Origin: Candidatus Omnitrophota bacterium
Lineage (GTDB): Bacteria; Hinthialibacterota; Hinthialibacteria; Hinthialibacterales; Hinthialibacteraceae
Length of the DNA: 42,074 bases
Assembly: GCA_013177805.1 (NCBI GenBank)
Contig: JABLXU010000050.1
Span: forward strand, 1 to 42,074
Direction of reading: 5' to 3'
The notes below the pieces were generated by a model. It was given only the letters and a program-made list of their open reading frames with translations, did no database searches and was not told the DNA's origin. Position numbers and translations under genes: made by a program. Of the stretch, positions 33,514-42,074 are shown one piece after another (the first letter of the stretch is position 1; each line of letters starts with the position of its first letter).

Positions 33514-34485
33514 TCACACTTTGTACTCATATCCCACACTCATTTTCGTGGCCCGGGGATCCCAACAGAACGAATTACGGTATTCATACATCACTTTTTC
33601 AATGATTTTCATCGGATACCCTTGGCTTAAATCCAGGGCGGAGATGGCGGATACCCGTTCCCACTCCTTCATCCCTTTCCGGCAGCGAAGCACCACCAGC
33701 TCCAGGGGCAGGGTCTCATGCCAGGCCGCCTGGCCCATGTAGGCGCTGATTTCCTTGACCTGGTCCAAGGAGAGGGGAATCGGGTAAGCGCAGTCGAAGC
33801 GGGTGCCGGGGATCGGCCCGGTCACGTATATCGCATTGCGGCAGTTGTATTCCGTGCCCCGGTTGCGCAGGGCAAGATCCCGGATGGAAAAGTCGGCTTT
33901 CTTGGGGATCAAGCCGCTCAAGGCCATGGCCCGCTGCACGATCCGTTCCAAGTTTTTCTGCATTTCCTTGAGTTGTTCCTCGGAGGGTTTCTTTTGGGGA
34001 TCGAAGCGCCATAGGCCTTCGGATTTGGTACGCAATCCGATTCCCGGAAACGGCAGGGTACCGCCCAATGTGAGCCAATAGACCGTTTTCCGGAATGCGA
34101 TGACGCAAACCGCGGCCGACACGATCGAGACGGAAAATCCTAGGCAGAGAAAAATGAGGATTCCCAGGACCGGGTGTGATTTGAGAAACGGATCGGCGTA
34201 ACGAGTGAACCCATCACGCAGGGCGGTTTCCAATTTCCGGTACCCATCTTCGAATACTGCCTCGCCGTGAAGATAGGCATATTCCAATGACGAGGCCATG
34301 GAATCGGCCCATCGGGCCGCAACGTGGAGGCGCAAGGCATAGTAGGGAGAAAATGCGGTCAGAAATGGGATACCGCTCAAGTAGTTGCAATAACCGGATA
34401 GGCAATACAAACTCCCCCCTACTCCCAGAACGGTGAGGTTGCGCCGCCCGATCCATTCCAGAACCATTAAAAATTCCGATTTCAC
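33514..34485 (-). CDS. Membrane protein of unknown function
   Basis: A 323-residue protein starting at GTG 34485, with GGGAG 9 bases upstream. Two hydrophobic regions (about 17-45 and LGILIFLCLGFSVSIVSAAVCVIAF at about 108-132) suggest membrane helices with a short loop between. The C-terminal half is soluble: a charged helix (PSEEQLKEMQKNLERIVQRAM) and a domain with VTGPIPGTRFDCAYPIPLSLDQVK. I recognise no family. It lies alone on the minus strand, divergent from the glycosyltransferase genes and facing the decayed region. Its nature could be a small channel-like or sensor protein; nothing specific supports either. Confidence 0.65.
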   Translation of the reverse strand: MKSEFLMVLEWIGRRNLTVLGVGGSLYCLSGYCNYLSGIPFLTAFSPYYALRLHVAARWADSMASSLEYAYLHGEAVFEDGYRKLETALRDGFTRYADPFLKSHPVLGILIFLCLGFSVSIVSAAVCVIAFRKTVYWLTLGGTLPFPGIGLRTKSEGLWRFDPQKKPSEEQLKEMQKNLERIVQRAMALSGLIPKKADFSIRDLALRNRGTEYNCRNAIYVTGPIPGTRFDCAYPIPLSLDQVKEISAYMGQAAWHETLPLELVVLRCRKGMKEWERVSAISALDLSQGYPMKIIEKVMYEYRNSFCWDPRATKMSVGYEYKV

Positions 34486-34710
34486 ACCAGGGGTCTCCCG
34501 TGATTGGATGATACTTGTCTCCTCTCTTGTTTAATAGAAAAAAAATAATGACGTATCCGGGCATATCCGCTGAAAACCTGCCAGGATCCACGCCGGTACA
34601 TGGTTCCTCCCTGTATTTTTCGGCGGAGAACGGTTGAAATTAACCATCTCAGTCCACTACAGACATCGTTTCCGGATTTACGAATTATCACGGACCGGTC
34701 AAATCGGGTC

Positions 34711-35529
34711 ATGGCGCAATCAACACCAACTTCCTCTGAACTGGTTCAATCCCTTCTCGATCATCCTGGTTCCCTTAGGGCGGCCGTGGGTGTGGTGATT
34801 CCCGCGTATAACGAGGAACCAGTCATTGCGGCCTGCTTGAACAGTCTGCGCCCCTTTCAGGAGGCGGGAGATCCCATCCTGGTGGTCAATGCCGCTTCCA
34901 CCGACCGGACGGCGGACATCGCCCGCCAAGCCGGAGTTTGGGTGTTTCAGGCAGCATCGACTTCTCGAGGCTTGGCGGTGGAAACAGGAGTCCGGGAATT
35001 AATGGTTTTGGAGATCCCACTGGAGGCAGTTCTGATCGTGCACGCGGACATGGAGTTGTCTCCTCCGGTACGTCCGCTACTCATTCAAGCCCTGCGCGCC
35101 CATCCCGAAGCTCCAGGTGGCTCACTCGGGCACCGAATCGCGGCGCCCGGAGCCGTATACCGGTTGATCGAGTGGGGAAATTGCTGCCGGGCGCGGTTTC
35201 TGCAAATACCCTATGGTGACCAGGCGCAATTTTTTCGCCCAAGTGCCTTGCCTGCCCTTGGTGGTTTCCCCCGGCAGGAATGCCTCGAGGATTTGGAGTT
35301 GTCGTTACGGATGCGTAAAATCGGACCGTTGATTTACCTCAACCTGCCCGTGCGCATATCCGCCCGGCATTGGCAACGGGGGATCGTATCGGCTACGGTC
35401 CGCAACTGGGGGACTGTTCTGCGGTATCTGGCGAGGCGGCGTTTCTTGGCACAGAACTATCCCAATCCTGTGATCCATACGGCCGGTGAAGCAGGAAAAT
35501 CCACGGAGATTGACCCGCGGCCCGGTTGA
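34711..35529 (+). CDS. Family 2 glycosyltransferase (rSAM/selenodomain-associated transferase 2-like)
   Basis: A 272-residue GT-A transferase. VVIPAYNEE (28-36) starts the nucleotide-sugar fold; HADMEL (111-116) is the metal-binding site (H-A-D in place of D-x-D); PYGDQ (167-171), GGFPRQECLEDLELSLRMRKIG (184-205) and SARHW (215-219) are exactly the landmarks of the TIGR04283 group. That group often neighbours radical SAM genes; here a radical SAM gene follows two genes later. The start at 34711 is chosen because the conserved fold begins at residue 24; the ribosome site is weak. No membrane helix. Donor and acceptor are unknown. It stops 85 bases before another GT2 gene. Confidence 0.85.
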   Translation: MAQSTPTSSELVQSLLDHPGSLRAAVGVVIPAYNEEPVIAACLNSLRPFQEAGDPILVVNAASTDRTADIARQAGVWVFQAASTSRGLAVETGVRELMVLEIPLEAVLIVHADMELSPPVRPLLIQALRAHPEAPGGSLGHRIAAPGAVYRLIEWGNCCRARFLQIPYGDQAQFFRPSALPALGGFPRQECLEDLELSLRMRKIGPLIYLNLPVRISARHWQRGIVSATVRNWGTVLRYLARRRFLAQNYPNPVIHTAGEAGKSTEIDPRPG

Positions 35530-35614
35530 TGAAAAATTCCCTGAGGAAACTGCGGTTTCCGAACGAATCCCTGATCGCGGCCCGTTTCATCCGTCCCTAA
35601 GAAAGGAACAATTC

Positions 35615-36514
35615 ATGCCCGAAATCCACGATCTCCACACGCCCGTCGATGTTAGCATCGTGATCCCCGCCTACAACGAAGAAACCGCCCTGGGCAACGT
35701 GGTCGAGGACGTCCGGGTGGCCATGAATCCCACCACGCACGCGTACGAAATCGTGATCGTCGACGATTGTTCCACTGATGGTACCGCTGCTGTGGCCCAA
35801 TCGCTGAACACACGCCTCATTCAGAGAAAAATGAACGGGGGCTCGGGCGCGGCGCGGAAAACGGGCATCCGCGCAGCCCGGGGGAAATATATTGTCATGC
35901 TTGACGCGGATGGAACCTATACAGCGGCAGATATCCCCAAAATGTTGGACTTGCTGCCGGAATGGGACCAAGTCAATGGAGCGCGCACGTCCGAGCAAGG
36001 CACGTTGAAGTTCCTGCGCGTCCCCGCCAAGTGGCTTATCCAAAAACTGGCGATCTACCTCTCCGGAGTCCCCATTCCCGACCTGAACACGGGTCTTAAA
36101 GCCTTCAAGCGGGACATCATGATGAAATACCTGTGGGTGTTGCCGGAGGGATTTTCCTGCGTCACCACTATGACCCTAGCCTTTTTGTGCAATGGCTATT
36201 CGGTGACCTGGATTCCCACCGAATATCATAAGCGGATCGGCCAATCGAAATTCCATCCCATCAAGGATACAACCAAATATCTCACCACCGTCATTCGCAT
36301 GATTATGTACTTCAACCCTTTACGCGTCTTTCTGCCCCTGAGCGCCCTGCTGGTCTTGCTGGGTGTCGGACGCGGGATTTATGATCACTTTGTGTATGTC
36401 CGTCTCCGGGAAGGCGATATTCTCCTGACGCTGGGAGGCATCGTGATCGGCGTCATGGGCCTGCTGGCGGACCTGATCGTCGCCCAAGGCCGCGCCAGAG
36501 ATGAGGAGATATAA
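35615..36514 (+). CDS. Family 2 glycosyltransferase, dolichyl-phosphate mannosyltransferase-like, membrane anchored
   Basis: A 299-residue enzyme. SIVIPAYNEE (14-23), VDDCSTDGT (49-57) and MLDADGTY (95-102, with DAD at 97-99 as metal site) form the GT-A core of DPM1/polyprenyl-phosphate transferases; LNTGLKAFKRD (about 152) and HKRIGQSKFH (about 206-215) are typical acceptor-loop features. Two membrane helices close the protein (FLPLSALLVLLGVG and LTLGGIVIGVMGLLADLIV), which should place it at the inner membrane and on a polyprenyl phosphate. ATG 35615 has AAAGGAA 7 bases before it. It probably supplies lipid-linked sugar for protein or wall glycosylation, perhaps with its GT2 neighbour. Confidence 0.9.
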   Translation: MPEIHDLHTPVDVSIVIPAYNEETALGNVVEDVRVAMNPTTHAYEIVIVDDCSTDGTAAVAQSLNTRLIQRKMNGGSGAARKTGIRAARGKYIVMLDADGTYTAADIPKMLDLLPEWDQVNGARTSEQGTLKFLRVPAKWLIQKLAIYLSGVPIPDLNTGLKAFKRDIMMKYLWVLPEGFSCVTTMTLAFLCNGYSVTWIPTEYHKRIGQSKFHPIKDTTKYLTTVIRMIMYFNPLRVFLPLSALLVLLGVGRGIYDHFVYVRLREGDILLTLGGIVIGVMGLLADLIVAQGRARDEEI

Positions 36515-36869
36515 GACACTTAGAGCAAATCAAAAGGATTTACCTGGATATTCTCCGCCAAGACACGGAGGACGCCGGGAGGGAATATCGAATTCAGCTC
36601 TCCTGGAGGTTCATCATTTTACCCACGTAACTTGTTCGTCCATAGTTGGTATGGATGTCTTGATTGATGTTTCCCTAAGCATGACTCCCTGTCCCCTTTG
36701 CGTTCACATGCGGGGGTAAAATAATCCCTTGCTAACTGGTTTGACTTCCTGTAAATATCAGAGACAGATAGAATTACATTCACGGCCGGGCTGGGGGATT
36801 TCGACCATCCCTTCTGTGGCAATTTCCCTATCACCAGCCCTGATTCACCAATGAAAGGCAGTGTACGTT
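36515..36869 (+). other. Intergenic region before the radical SAM gene
   Basis: About 355 bases without a gene. It carries a copy of the CGCCAAGACACGGAGGACG repeat (near 36577-36596), related to 5896-5910. A TTTGACTTCCTGTAAA motif at about 36740 returns as TTTGACTTTTCTGTAAA at 36869-36885, where it overlaps the promoter of the next gene. Function of the repeated motif is not known; a regulator site is possible. Confidence 0.4.
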
Positions 36870-36898
36870 TTGACTTTTCTGTAAAGTTGATCTATATT
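36870..36898 (+). promoter_or_regulatory. Sigma-70-type promoter of the radical SAM gene
   Basis: TTGACT (36870-36875) and TATATT (36893-36898) have a 17-base spacer. Start would be near 36905, a 55-base leader before the ATG at 36960. It argues against translation from an in-frame codon at 36897. Confidence 0.6.
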
Positions 36899-36959
36899 GT
36901 CAACATTATTTGCGATCTTGGATATCCAGGGCCGCCGGACCACTCAGGAGTGGCAACGC

Positions 36960-38420
36960 ATGAAAATTTTGACGTTGAATCCCCCCAGCAAGCATAGTAA
37001 AAATGTCGCCCGCGATTTGGTTTACGGATGCTGGTGCAAGGGCAAACGCATCGCGGGCATTCAGTTTCCACCGGTCTCGTTGCTCTTAGTAACCACCGTA
37101 TTGCGGGACGCCGGGCACGAGTCGCACATCCTGGACGCCGCCGCGCTGATGATGACTCTGGATCAGATCAAAGAGAAGGTAGCCCGGGAGAAATACGATC
37201 TCTGCTACATGCTCACTTCGACCATGACGGTGGTTGAAGACGCGGAAATCCTGCAAGAGCTCAAAGAGGCCTGCCCTGGTATGAAAACCGTGGTGGCTGG
37301 TTCGCAGCCCACCTTCATGCCTCAGGCAACCCTGGCGCGCAAAGGGATCGATTTCATCCTCATGCGCGAGCAGGAAGGCATCATCCAAGAATTGGCAGAG
37401 GCGCTGCAACAAGGCGGGGACTCGTATAAAAAGGTCCTCGGCATCGGCTTCAAGGACGACAACGGAGACATCGTCATCAATCCTCCCGCGCCGTTAATAA
37501 AGAATCTTGATGAACTCCCCATCGCCGATCGTACGCTATTGCCGCAGGATGTGGACTATTTCAATCCCATCGTCAAGCGGATGCCATTCACGACCATGTT
37601 CACTACACGGGGATGCACGGCCAAGTGCACGTATTGCACCTCGCCCTTCTTTTATGGTGAAAAAGTTCGGTTCCGGAGCGCGGAAAAAGTCGTAGAAGAA
37701 ATGGAATACTGCCAGAACCTAGGTTACAAGGAAATCTTTTTCCGGGACGAACTCTTCACCGCCTCGAAAAAACGCGTTCTCGACATCTGCCAGGGTATCA
37801 AGGATAAGAAGCTGGATCTGACCTGGATCTGCAGTTCACGGGTCAACAACGTCGACGAAGAAATGCTGGCGGCCATGAAAGACGCCGGCTGCCACCTGAT
37901 CCGCTTCGGGGTGGAATCGGGCGTGCAGGAAATTCTGGATAACGTGCGCAAGGACATCACGGTTGAAGAGACCCGCCGGGCCTTCGCACTGTGCCACAAG
38001 TACAAAATCGACACCCACGCGCATTGCATGATCGGAAGCCCCGGCGAAACCAAGGAGACCATCAACCAATCGTTGCGGTTCATTTTGGAGATCGAGCCGA
38101 CAATTATCACCTTCGGCATTACCACCCCCTATCCGGGAACGCCCCTGTTTGAGGAAGTGGCGGCGGTGCATCCGGAAATCGGCGACGGCAGCCAGATGGA
38201 CATCAGCCGCCTGCATACCGACACGTTCTTCAACCAATTCTTCACCGATTTAACCAATGAGGAACTCTCGAAGGACATCCGCCGTATTTACCGCCGGTTT
38301 TACCTCAGGCCCAAATATATTTGGAGTTGGATCAAACGTATCGACAGCTGGGCGGAATTCAAACGGGTCACCCTGGCGGGCGCCAACGTGCTCGACTTTT
38401 CTCTCAGCTGGAGTGAGTGA
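36960..38420 (+). CDS. B12-binding domain radical SAM protein (BchE-like)
   Basis: A 486-residue class B radical SAM enzyme. The N-terminal part (about 35-150) is a cobalamin-binding Rossmann domain without the DxHxxG motif, as in BchE-type members; RGCTAKCTYC gives Cys219, Cys223 and Cys226, the 4Fe-4S site; later segments (HLIRFGVESGVQEILD, MIGSPGETKETI) complete the barrel. These enzymes use SAM and methylcobalamin to methylate unreactive carbons or cyclise; relatives work on porphyrins, hopanoids, phosphonates and natural products. ATG 36960 has AGGAG 9 bases upstream and a promoter at 36870. It follows two glycosyltransferase genes after a 445-base gap. It needs cobalamin, in keeping with the riboswitch elsewhere here. 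Product unknown. Confidence 0.9.
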   Translation: MKILTLNPPSKHSKNVARDLVYGCWCKGKRIAGIQFPPVSLLLVTTVLRDAGHESHILDAAALMMTLDQIKEKVAREKYDLCYMLTSTMTVVEDAEILQELKEACPGMKTVVAGSQPTFMPQATLARKGIDFILMREQEGIIQELAEALQQGGDSYKKVLGIGFKDDNGDIVINPPAPLIKNLDELPIADRTLLPQDVDYFNPIVKRMPFTTMFTTRGCTAKCTYCTSPFFYGEKVRFRSAEKVVEEMEYCQNLGYKEIFFRDELFTASKKRVLDICQGIKDKKLDLTWICSSRVNNVDEEMLAAMKDAGCHLIRFGVESGVQEILDNVRKDITVEETRRAFALCHKYKIDTHAHCMIGSPGETKETINQSLRFILEIEPTIITFGITTPYPGTPLFEEVAAVHPEIGDGSQMDISRLHTDTFFNQFFTDLTNEELSKDIRRIYRRFYLRPKYIWSWIKRIDSWAEFKRVTLAGANVLDFSLSWSE

Positions 38421-38512
38421 AGAAAACTCTCGTATTTTTCATCGTATATTTTTCTTCGGAAAAACACTCCTGCACCCTTAAAAAAAATCCCCGTCTAAAA
38501 TAGAAAATTCAC

Positions 38513-38540
38513 TTGACATTCGATCGATCAATTCAATAAA
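38513..38540 (+). promoter_or_regulatory. Promoter-like boxes of the LamG gene
   Basis: A perfect TTGACA (38513-38518) is 16 bases from AATAAA (38535-38540), a weak -10. The region before it is AT-rich. A start near 38548 gives a leader of about 50 bases. Confidence 0.4.
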
Positions 38541-38599
38541 TTAACCCAATAGATTGTGGTTTTGGAAGGGTAATTATTTTCTTACCAAAGGAGGTTATT

Positions 38600-40882
38600 A
38601 TGAAAAATTTTTCGTATGTACATTTTCTTGAGATTGGATTGCTGCTTTGTTTGACGTTGCCGCATCCGGCTATGGCGGTAGACCGGGATGGATTGGTAGG
38701 GGAATGGACTTTCAACGACGGAACCGCCAACGATTCCAGCGGCAACGGCAATCATGGAACGGGGACCGCCAATCCCGTTCCGGGGATTTCCGGGCAAGCC
38801 CTGGAGTTTGACGGAACCAAGTCGATCCAGGTGCAATCTTTCAGTTCCAATTTTGTTTTTCAACAGGGCTTCACTATCGAAGCCTGGGTTTATGTTAATC
38901 AGGGATCACAGACCATGATCCGGAAAGGTCCCAATGCCAATTTCCTTATGGAATTGGGGACAGGGCGCACTAATGATCCCGGCTCCACAATCCAATTCGG
39001 CTTTGCCACCAATCAGGTAAATATCGGTGCTAGTATCGTCACGGGGCCAACGCTCCCCTTGCAAAAATGGACCTTCGTGACCATGTCGTACGATGGGGCG
39101 AAACTGCGGGGGTACGTGAACGGCGAATTGGTGGCGGAAAACGATGTCACCGGCATTGCGATCAATGACACCAGCCAACCCTTGCTGTTCGGCAATTACA
39201 GTTCGGAGGTTTTTTATGGGCGGCTGGACGAAATCCGGATCTGGACAAAAGCCTTGCCGGCTGAGCAGATCATGGCCGACTTTGAGGAATTCGCCCCGGG
39301 ACTGCGCGATAACCTGATGGGCGAATGGCTTTTTGAAGGCGATGGATCGGACACCAGCGGGAATGGCAATCACGGCGAACCGAGCGGAGACGCCACCTTA
39401 GTTAGCGGCATCCGCGGCCAGGCGTTTGAATTCTTCGGCAACGGCGTGGTCACCGTCCGGCAATTCAGTGACAATTTCGTCTTTACGGATGAATTTTCGC
39501 TGGTGGCGTGGGTTTATCCCACCGCGGGCTCGCAGACCATGATCCGCAAAGGCGGGAGCGCCAATTTTCTGTTGGAGTTGGGGGTGGGACGCACCAACGA
39601 TCCCGGCACGACAGCCCAATTCGGCTTCGCAACCAATCAGGTGAACATCGGTGCCAGCATCGTCACCGGATCGGCCTTGCCGCTAAATCAATGGTCGATG
39701 CTGTCCATGACCTACGACGGCCAATATCTCGTCGGGTATATTAATGGAGTCGAAGTAGCCCGCAATTCTGTCACCGGCACGGCCTTGAACGACATTACCC
39801 AAGAATTGATGTTCGGCCGGTATTCCTCCGAGGTTTTCCATGGCATATTAGATGAAATCCGGATCTGGTCGCGTACGTTGCGGCCCCGGGAGATCCAAAA
39901 CCTGTTCGCGGAACTGGCCAGCCAGCCTAATGTCTCGAAATTCCATTTGGCCGAGCGCGTGGTCGATGATTTAACCTATACGCCCGGCCGGGGCGTTCCT
40001 GTGGCCATTCAAGTGATCGGGCAACCCGGCTCTGTGACCGTGACGGAGACCCCCCCGGCGGGATGGTCGGTATCAGCGGTCAGCCACGGAGGCCAAGCGG
40101 CCAATGGCGTCATCACTTGGAATATTCCGAACTTCCCAGGCGAACTATCCCTGACCTACACCGCTACGCCACCCGCGACCGCCACCGGCGACGCGAACTT
40201 TGCCGGCACGATCGGTGACAACGCCATCACCGGATTTGCCAAGATGGTCCCCGGCCAACCGTTGGGCATCTTTGAAAATCATATGGATATCGGCGTGCTG
40301 GCGGTTCCCAGTGTGGCTACCTTTGAAAACGGAGTCTACACCATCCAGGCCGCCGGGCGGGAGATTTGGAACCACATGGAAGAATTCCATTTCGCGTATT
40401 TGCGGGTCAGCGGCGATTTCAGCCTGCGCGCGAAAGTCGAAATGTATGCCCTGGATGCCGAACAAGTATGGATGAAAGCGGGCTTGGTGGCGCGGGACGA
40501 CTTGGCAACGAACGGCGCGTACGCGTTGATTTTTGTCCGCCCCGACTTCCAGATCTCCTATGCCTGGCGACCCAAGAAAGGGATCAGTCCCGACCGCAGC
40601 GCGCCATATGGTGGTGAATTAATCCCGCTCGATCTGCAAGACGGCGAAATGGAAATCGAACGGATTGGCAACACCATCAATCTGTATTACTTCGAATATG
40701 GAACGAACAACCGGATCTTGTTCTCGTCCATGGCCGTCGAGTGGCAGGATCCTCTATACCTGGGTTTGGCAGTAAGTGCTTCGCTTCCCAGCGCGAGTGA
40801 CGGCGTGGGGCAAGCCGAGGGCATTTTCTCCAATGTGCAATTCCGGGGAACGGCTTCCCTTGGGGATTGGCAAGTGTTTTAA
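38600..40882 (+). CDS. Secreted protein with two tandem LamG domains and a DUF1349-like domain
   Basis: A 760-residue exported protein. The signal peptide is MKNFSYVHFLEIGLLLCLTL...MAVD. Two jelly-roll LamG/concanavalin-like domains (about 29-230 and 236-440) begin with VGEWTFNDG/MGEWLFEGD, repeat DSSGNGNHG and GRLDEIRIW, and are near copies offset by 208 residues. A DUF11-like domain (about 445-560) and a C-terminal DUF1349/enolase-regulator-like sandwich with SLRAKVEM and WMKAGLVARDDLATNGAYALI follow. Such modules bind glycans, and the protein is likely extracellular. A strong AAAGGAGG site precedes ATG 38600. No catalytic domain is visible. It is probably a carbohydrate-binding or adhesion protein. 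Confidence 0.88.
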   Translation: MKNFSYVHFLEIGLLLCLTLPHPAMAVDRDGLVGEWTFNDGTANDSSGNGNHGTGTANPVPGISGQALEFDGTKSIQVQSFSSNFVFQQGFTIEAWVYVNQGSQTMIRKGPNANFLMELGTGRTNDPGSTIQFGFATNQVNIGASIVTGPTLPLQKWTFVTMSYDGAKLRGYVNGELVAENDVTGIAINDTSQPLLFGNYSSEVFYGRLDEIRIWTKALPAEQIMADFEEFAPGLRDNLMGEWLFEGDGSDTSGNGNHGEPSGDATLVSGIRGQAFEFFGNGVVTVRQFSDNFVFTDEFSLVAWVYPTAGSQTMIRKGGSANFLLELGVGRTNDPGTTAQFGFATNQVNIGASIVTGSALPLNQWSMLSMTYDGQYLVGYINGVEVARNSVTGTALNDITQELMFGRYSSEVFHGILDEIRIWSRTLRPREIQNLFAELASQPNVSKFHLAERVVDDLTYTPGRGVPVAIQVIGQPGSVTVTETPPAGWSVSAVSHGGQAANGVITWNIPNFPGELSLTYTATPPATATGDANFAGTIGDNAITGFAKMVPGQPLGIFENHMDIGVLAVPSVATFENGVYTIQAAGREIWNHMEEFHFAYLRVSGDFSLRAKVEMYALDAEQVWMKAGLVARDDLATNGAYALIFVRPDFQISYAWRPKKGISPDRSAPYGGELIPLDLQDGEMEIERIGNTINLYYFEYGTNNRILFSSMAVEWQDPLYLGLAVSASLPSASDGVGQAEGIFSNVQFRGTASLGDWQVF
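38690..39914. repeat. Tandem 624-base repeat coding for two LamG domains
   Basis: Two copies (about 38690-39290 and 39314-39914) share long stretches; CAATTCGGCTT is found at 38993 and 39617, exactly 624 bases (208 codons) apart, and most differences are silent-looking third-base changes. This implies duplication followed by drift. Confidence 0.8.
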
Positions 40883-41045
40883 GACTAGAAGAGTTATAGA
40901 AAACCAGAATCCGTACACTCAGATTTCTCTAATCGGAGCGGGACTTCCATCCGGAAAAGCGCATTGGGTAAAACGTGGTTTTCCCACTCCATCTTTATTT
41001 TTGAATCCTGGTTGCGGTTTTTGGCAAATTCCCGCTGTATGGTTA

Positions 41046-41073
41046 GGGGATAGGTTCCCAATGGCCTATCCCC
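41046..41073 (+). terminator. Hairpin GGGGATAGG/CCTATCCCC after the LamG gene
   Basis: A perfect 9-base stem with a 10-base loop (41046-41054 pairing with 41065-41073) lies 165 bases after the LamG stop. It has no T-run directly after it, so it may be a processing stem, a weak terminator or part of a mobile-element end. Confidence 0.4.
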
Positions 41074-41268
41074 ACAGATTTCTATTTCTCCTGTACGAAG
41101 AGGGAGGGAAAGAGTGAGACTTTTTGACTTCTTTTCACCATCTCCGGTAGTTAGCCGGTAGTGTCGACGTGGAGAGAGACACGCCTCCTTACCGCTTAGA
41201 ACTTGTCTTCGTGAATTACAGAATGTAAAACATTCACTGAATATCTGGATTTTTTTATTTTATCAGGA

Positions 41269-41797
41269 TTGAGGGAAAAGAGTTATCCGAGCGATTGGAC
41301 CGATGCCCAATGGGAAGCCATCCGACCGTCGCTCGAATATTCCAACGGGTATTCCAACGGGTACGGCAGCCGGCGCCAACATTTCCTTCTTGCGCGTCTA
41401 GATCAATTCCATCTGGTCAAGAAGAGGTGCCCCTGGCGGCATCCCCCCACAATTTTCCCTTCTGGAAAAATATTTACAGTTGTTACTCCCGGCTTTGCAA
41501 GCGGGGTGTTTGGGATAAAGTCTTGGACGAAATGAATCGTCAACATCAGATCCAACCAGTCCGCTACCCGGACCTCTCCTGTGTCATTATCGATTCGCTA
41601 AGCGTGAAAACCGCCAGCGGCGGAGACTCGCATGTCTTCGAAGGAGTGGGGAAAGATTACAAGTTTCAAGCGGTATATCAATGTTGGCGCACATCAATGT
41701 GAACAAGGCAGGCCTTCGGTTGTATGGGGAGGTGATGGCGGCGAACATATCAGACACGATGATGGGGGGTGATGGGATCGAATCCATGCTCATGTAA
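41269..41797 (+). pseudogene. Frameshifted IS5-family transposase
   Basis: Frame 1 begins KSYPSDWTDAQWEAIRPSL, the classical IS5/DUF4096 start, and reads to about CPWRHPP. The next frame reads FPFWKNIYSCYSRLCKRGVWDKV, then VIIDSLSVKTASGG with the DDE core (Asp in IIDS). A third frame completes the IS5-like ending: INVNKAGLRLYGEVMAANISDT. At least two frameshifts and a 12-base tandem duplication (TATTCCAACGGG at 41338-41361) break the gene. No terminal inverted repeats were found by eye. It adjoins the end of an RHS-like gene. Confidence 0.7.
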
Positions 41798-41907
41798 CAC
41801 TCCACCATCCAAGCAGCCTCTGCGCGCGGGGCATCGAGGCAACACGGTCCATTATGCGGAGATCCTGCTCGACACTCTGGTGCATATTTCCACGAAAATC
41901 CATGATA

Positions 41908-42074
41908 CTAGTTGGTTTGTTGCTGCTTGATCGCCTGGGCGGTGCTGAACGTCCCGTTGAGGTCGTTCCCCCACGCGTCCTGCTCGAAATGCTTGATCAG
42001 CCCGCCGTTCTTGTCGGTGATGAGGATCACGTTCCCGGCTTCGTCGTAGTGGTAAAACCAGCCGCTGTCGGAAG
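41908..42074 (-). CDS. 3' end of an RHS/YD-repeat protein (5' end outside the window)
   Basis: The minus-strand frame from the right edge to a TAG at 41908-41910 encodes WFYHYDEAGNVILITDKNG and FEQDAWGNDLNGTF, a typical RHS/YD repeat: Y-x-Y-D-x-x-G-N-V followed by a Y/W-x-x-F-G-like turn. RHS proteins make a large shell holding a toxin and are linked to contact-dependent killing or cell-surface roles. Only the last 54 residues are here, with no core-ending DPxGL motif seen, so the gene probably lacks its full toxin tip or this is the tail after it. The gene continues outside. Confidence 0.65.
   Translation of the reverse strand, partial: SDSGWFYHYDEAGNVILITDKNGGLIKHFEQDAWGNDLNGTFSTAQAIKQQQTN

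Noticed and set aside
1..42074. CRISPR arrays, tRNA or rRNA genes
   Set aside because: No regularly spaced repeats, no cloverleaf-like segments and no rRNA-conserved strings were found by eye; a tRNAscan and CRISPR search would settle it.

Overview
The window looks like a chromosomal stretch from an uncultured Gram-negative bacterium of moderately high GC. Outer-membrane and periplasmic machinery (a TolC-type protein, a MacA/MacB-type pump, lipoproteins, a Tat substrate), long Pro/Thr stalks, dockerin-like calcium repeats, FGE-like, VCBS and LamG proteins, and pseudopilins recall candidate phyla such as Hydrogenedentota, Sumerlaeota or Hinthialibacterota. This placement is an inference from gene style; no rRNA or marker gene is present.

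Left part (1-9.7 kb): mostly housekeeping or orphan genes. They are the end of a beta-propeller gene, a YdbL/DUF1318 lipoprotein, a site-2-protease-like M50 protein with CBS domains, a GNAT acetyltransferase, two Cys-rich unknowns, ogt, an exported aldose 1-epimerase, a HAD phosphatase, a deoxyhypusine-synthase-like protein and a Tat-exported Gfo/Idh/MocA oxidoreductase.

9.7-16.8 kb: a five-gene minus-strand operon reading Spy-like periplasmic protein, TolC-like, membrane fusion protein, ABC ATPase, MacB-like permease. The genes overlap or nearly touch. The fusion protein has a long tail that repeats a motif also found in the Spy-like protein.

16.9-25.7 kb: an FGE-like/dockerin protein, a TPR-like protein, and a 1140-residue surface protein (P-domain, Pro/Thr stalk, VCBS repeats). 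Next comes a minus-strand cobalamin riboswitch that precedes a type II/IV pseudopilin gene and then a divergent, His-rich CobT-like gene. This is the most unusual arrangement in the window.

25.7-34.5 kb: an ECF sigma factor divergent from the riboswitch, followed by a strongly AT-rich pair of secreted-protein genes (TIM-barrel-like and propeller-like), two LolA-like exported proteins, an SGNH-like protein that seems to lack its catalytic serine block, and a decayed stretch with a transposase remnant. A membrane protein lies on the minus strand.

34.7-42 kb: two family-2 glycosyltransferases, a B12-binding radical SAM protein with a good sigma-70 promoter, a secreted tandem-LamG protein, a frameshifted IS5-type transposase, and the 3' end of an RHS/YD-repeat gene running off the window. 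Short hairpin repeats built on CCCTCTCCC/GGGAGAGG recur in at least four intergenic spaces.
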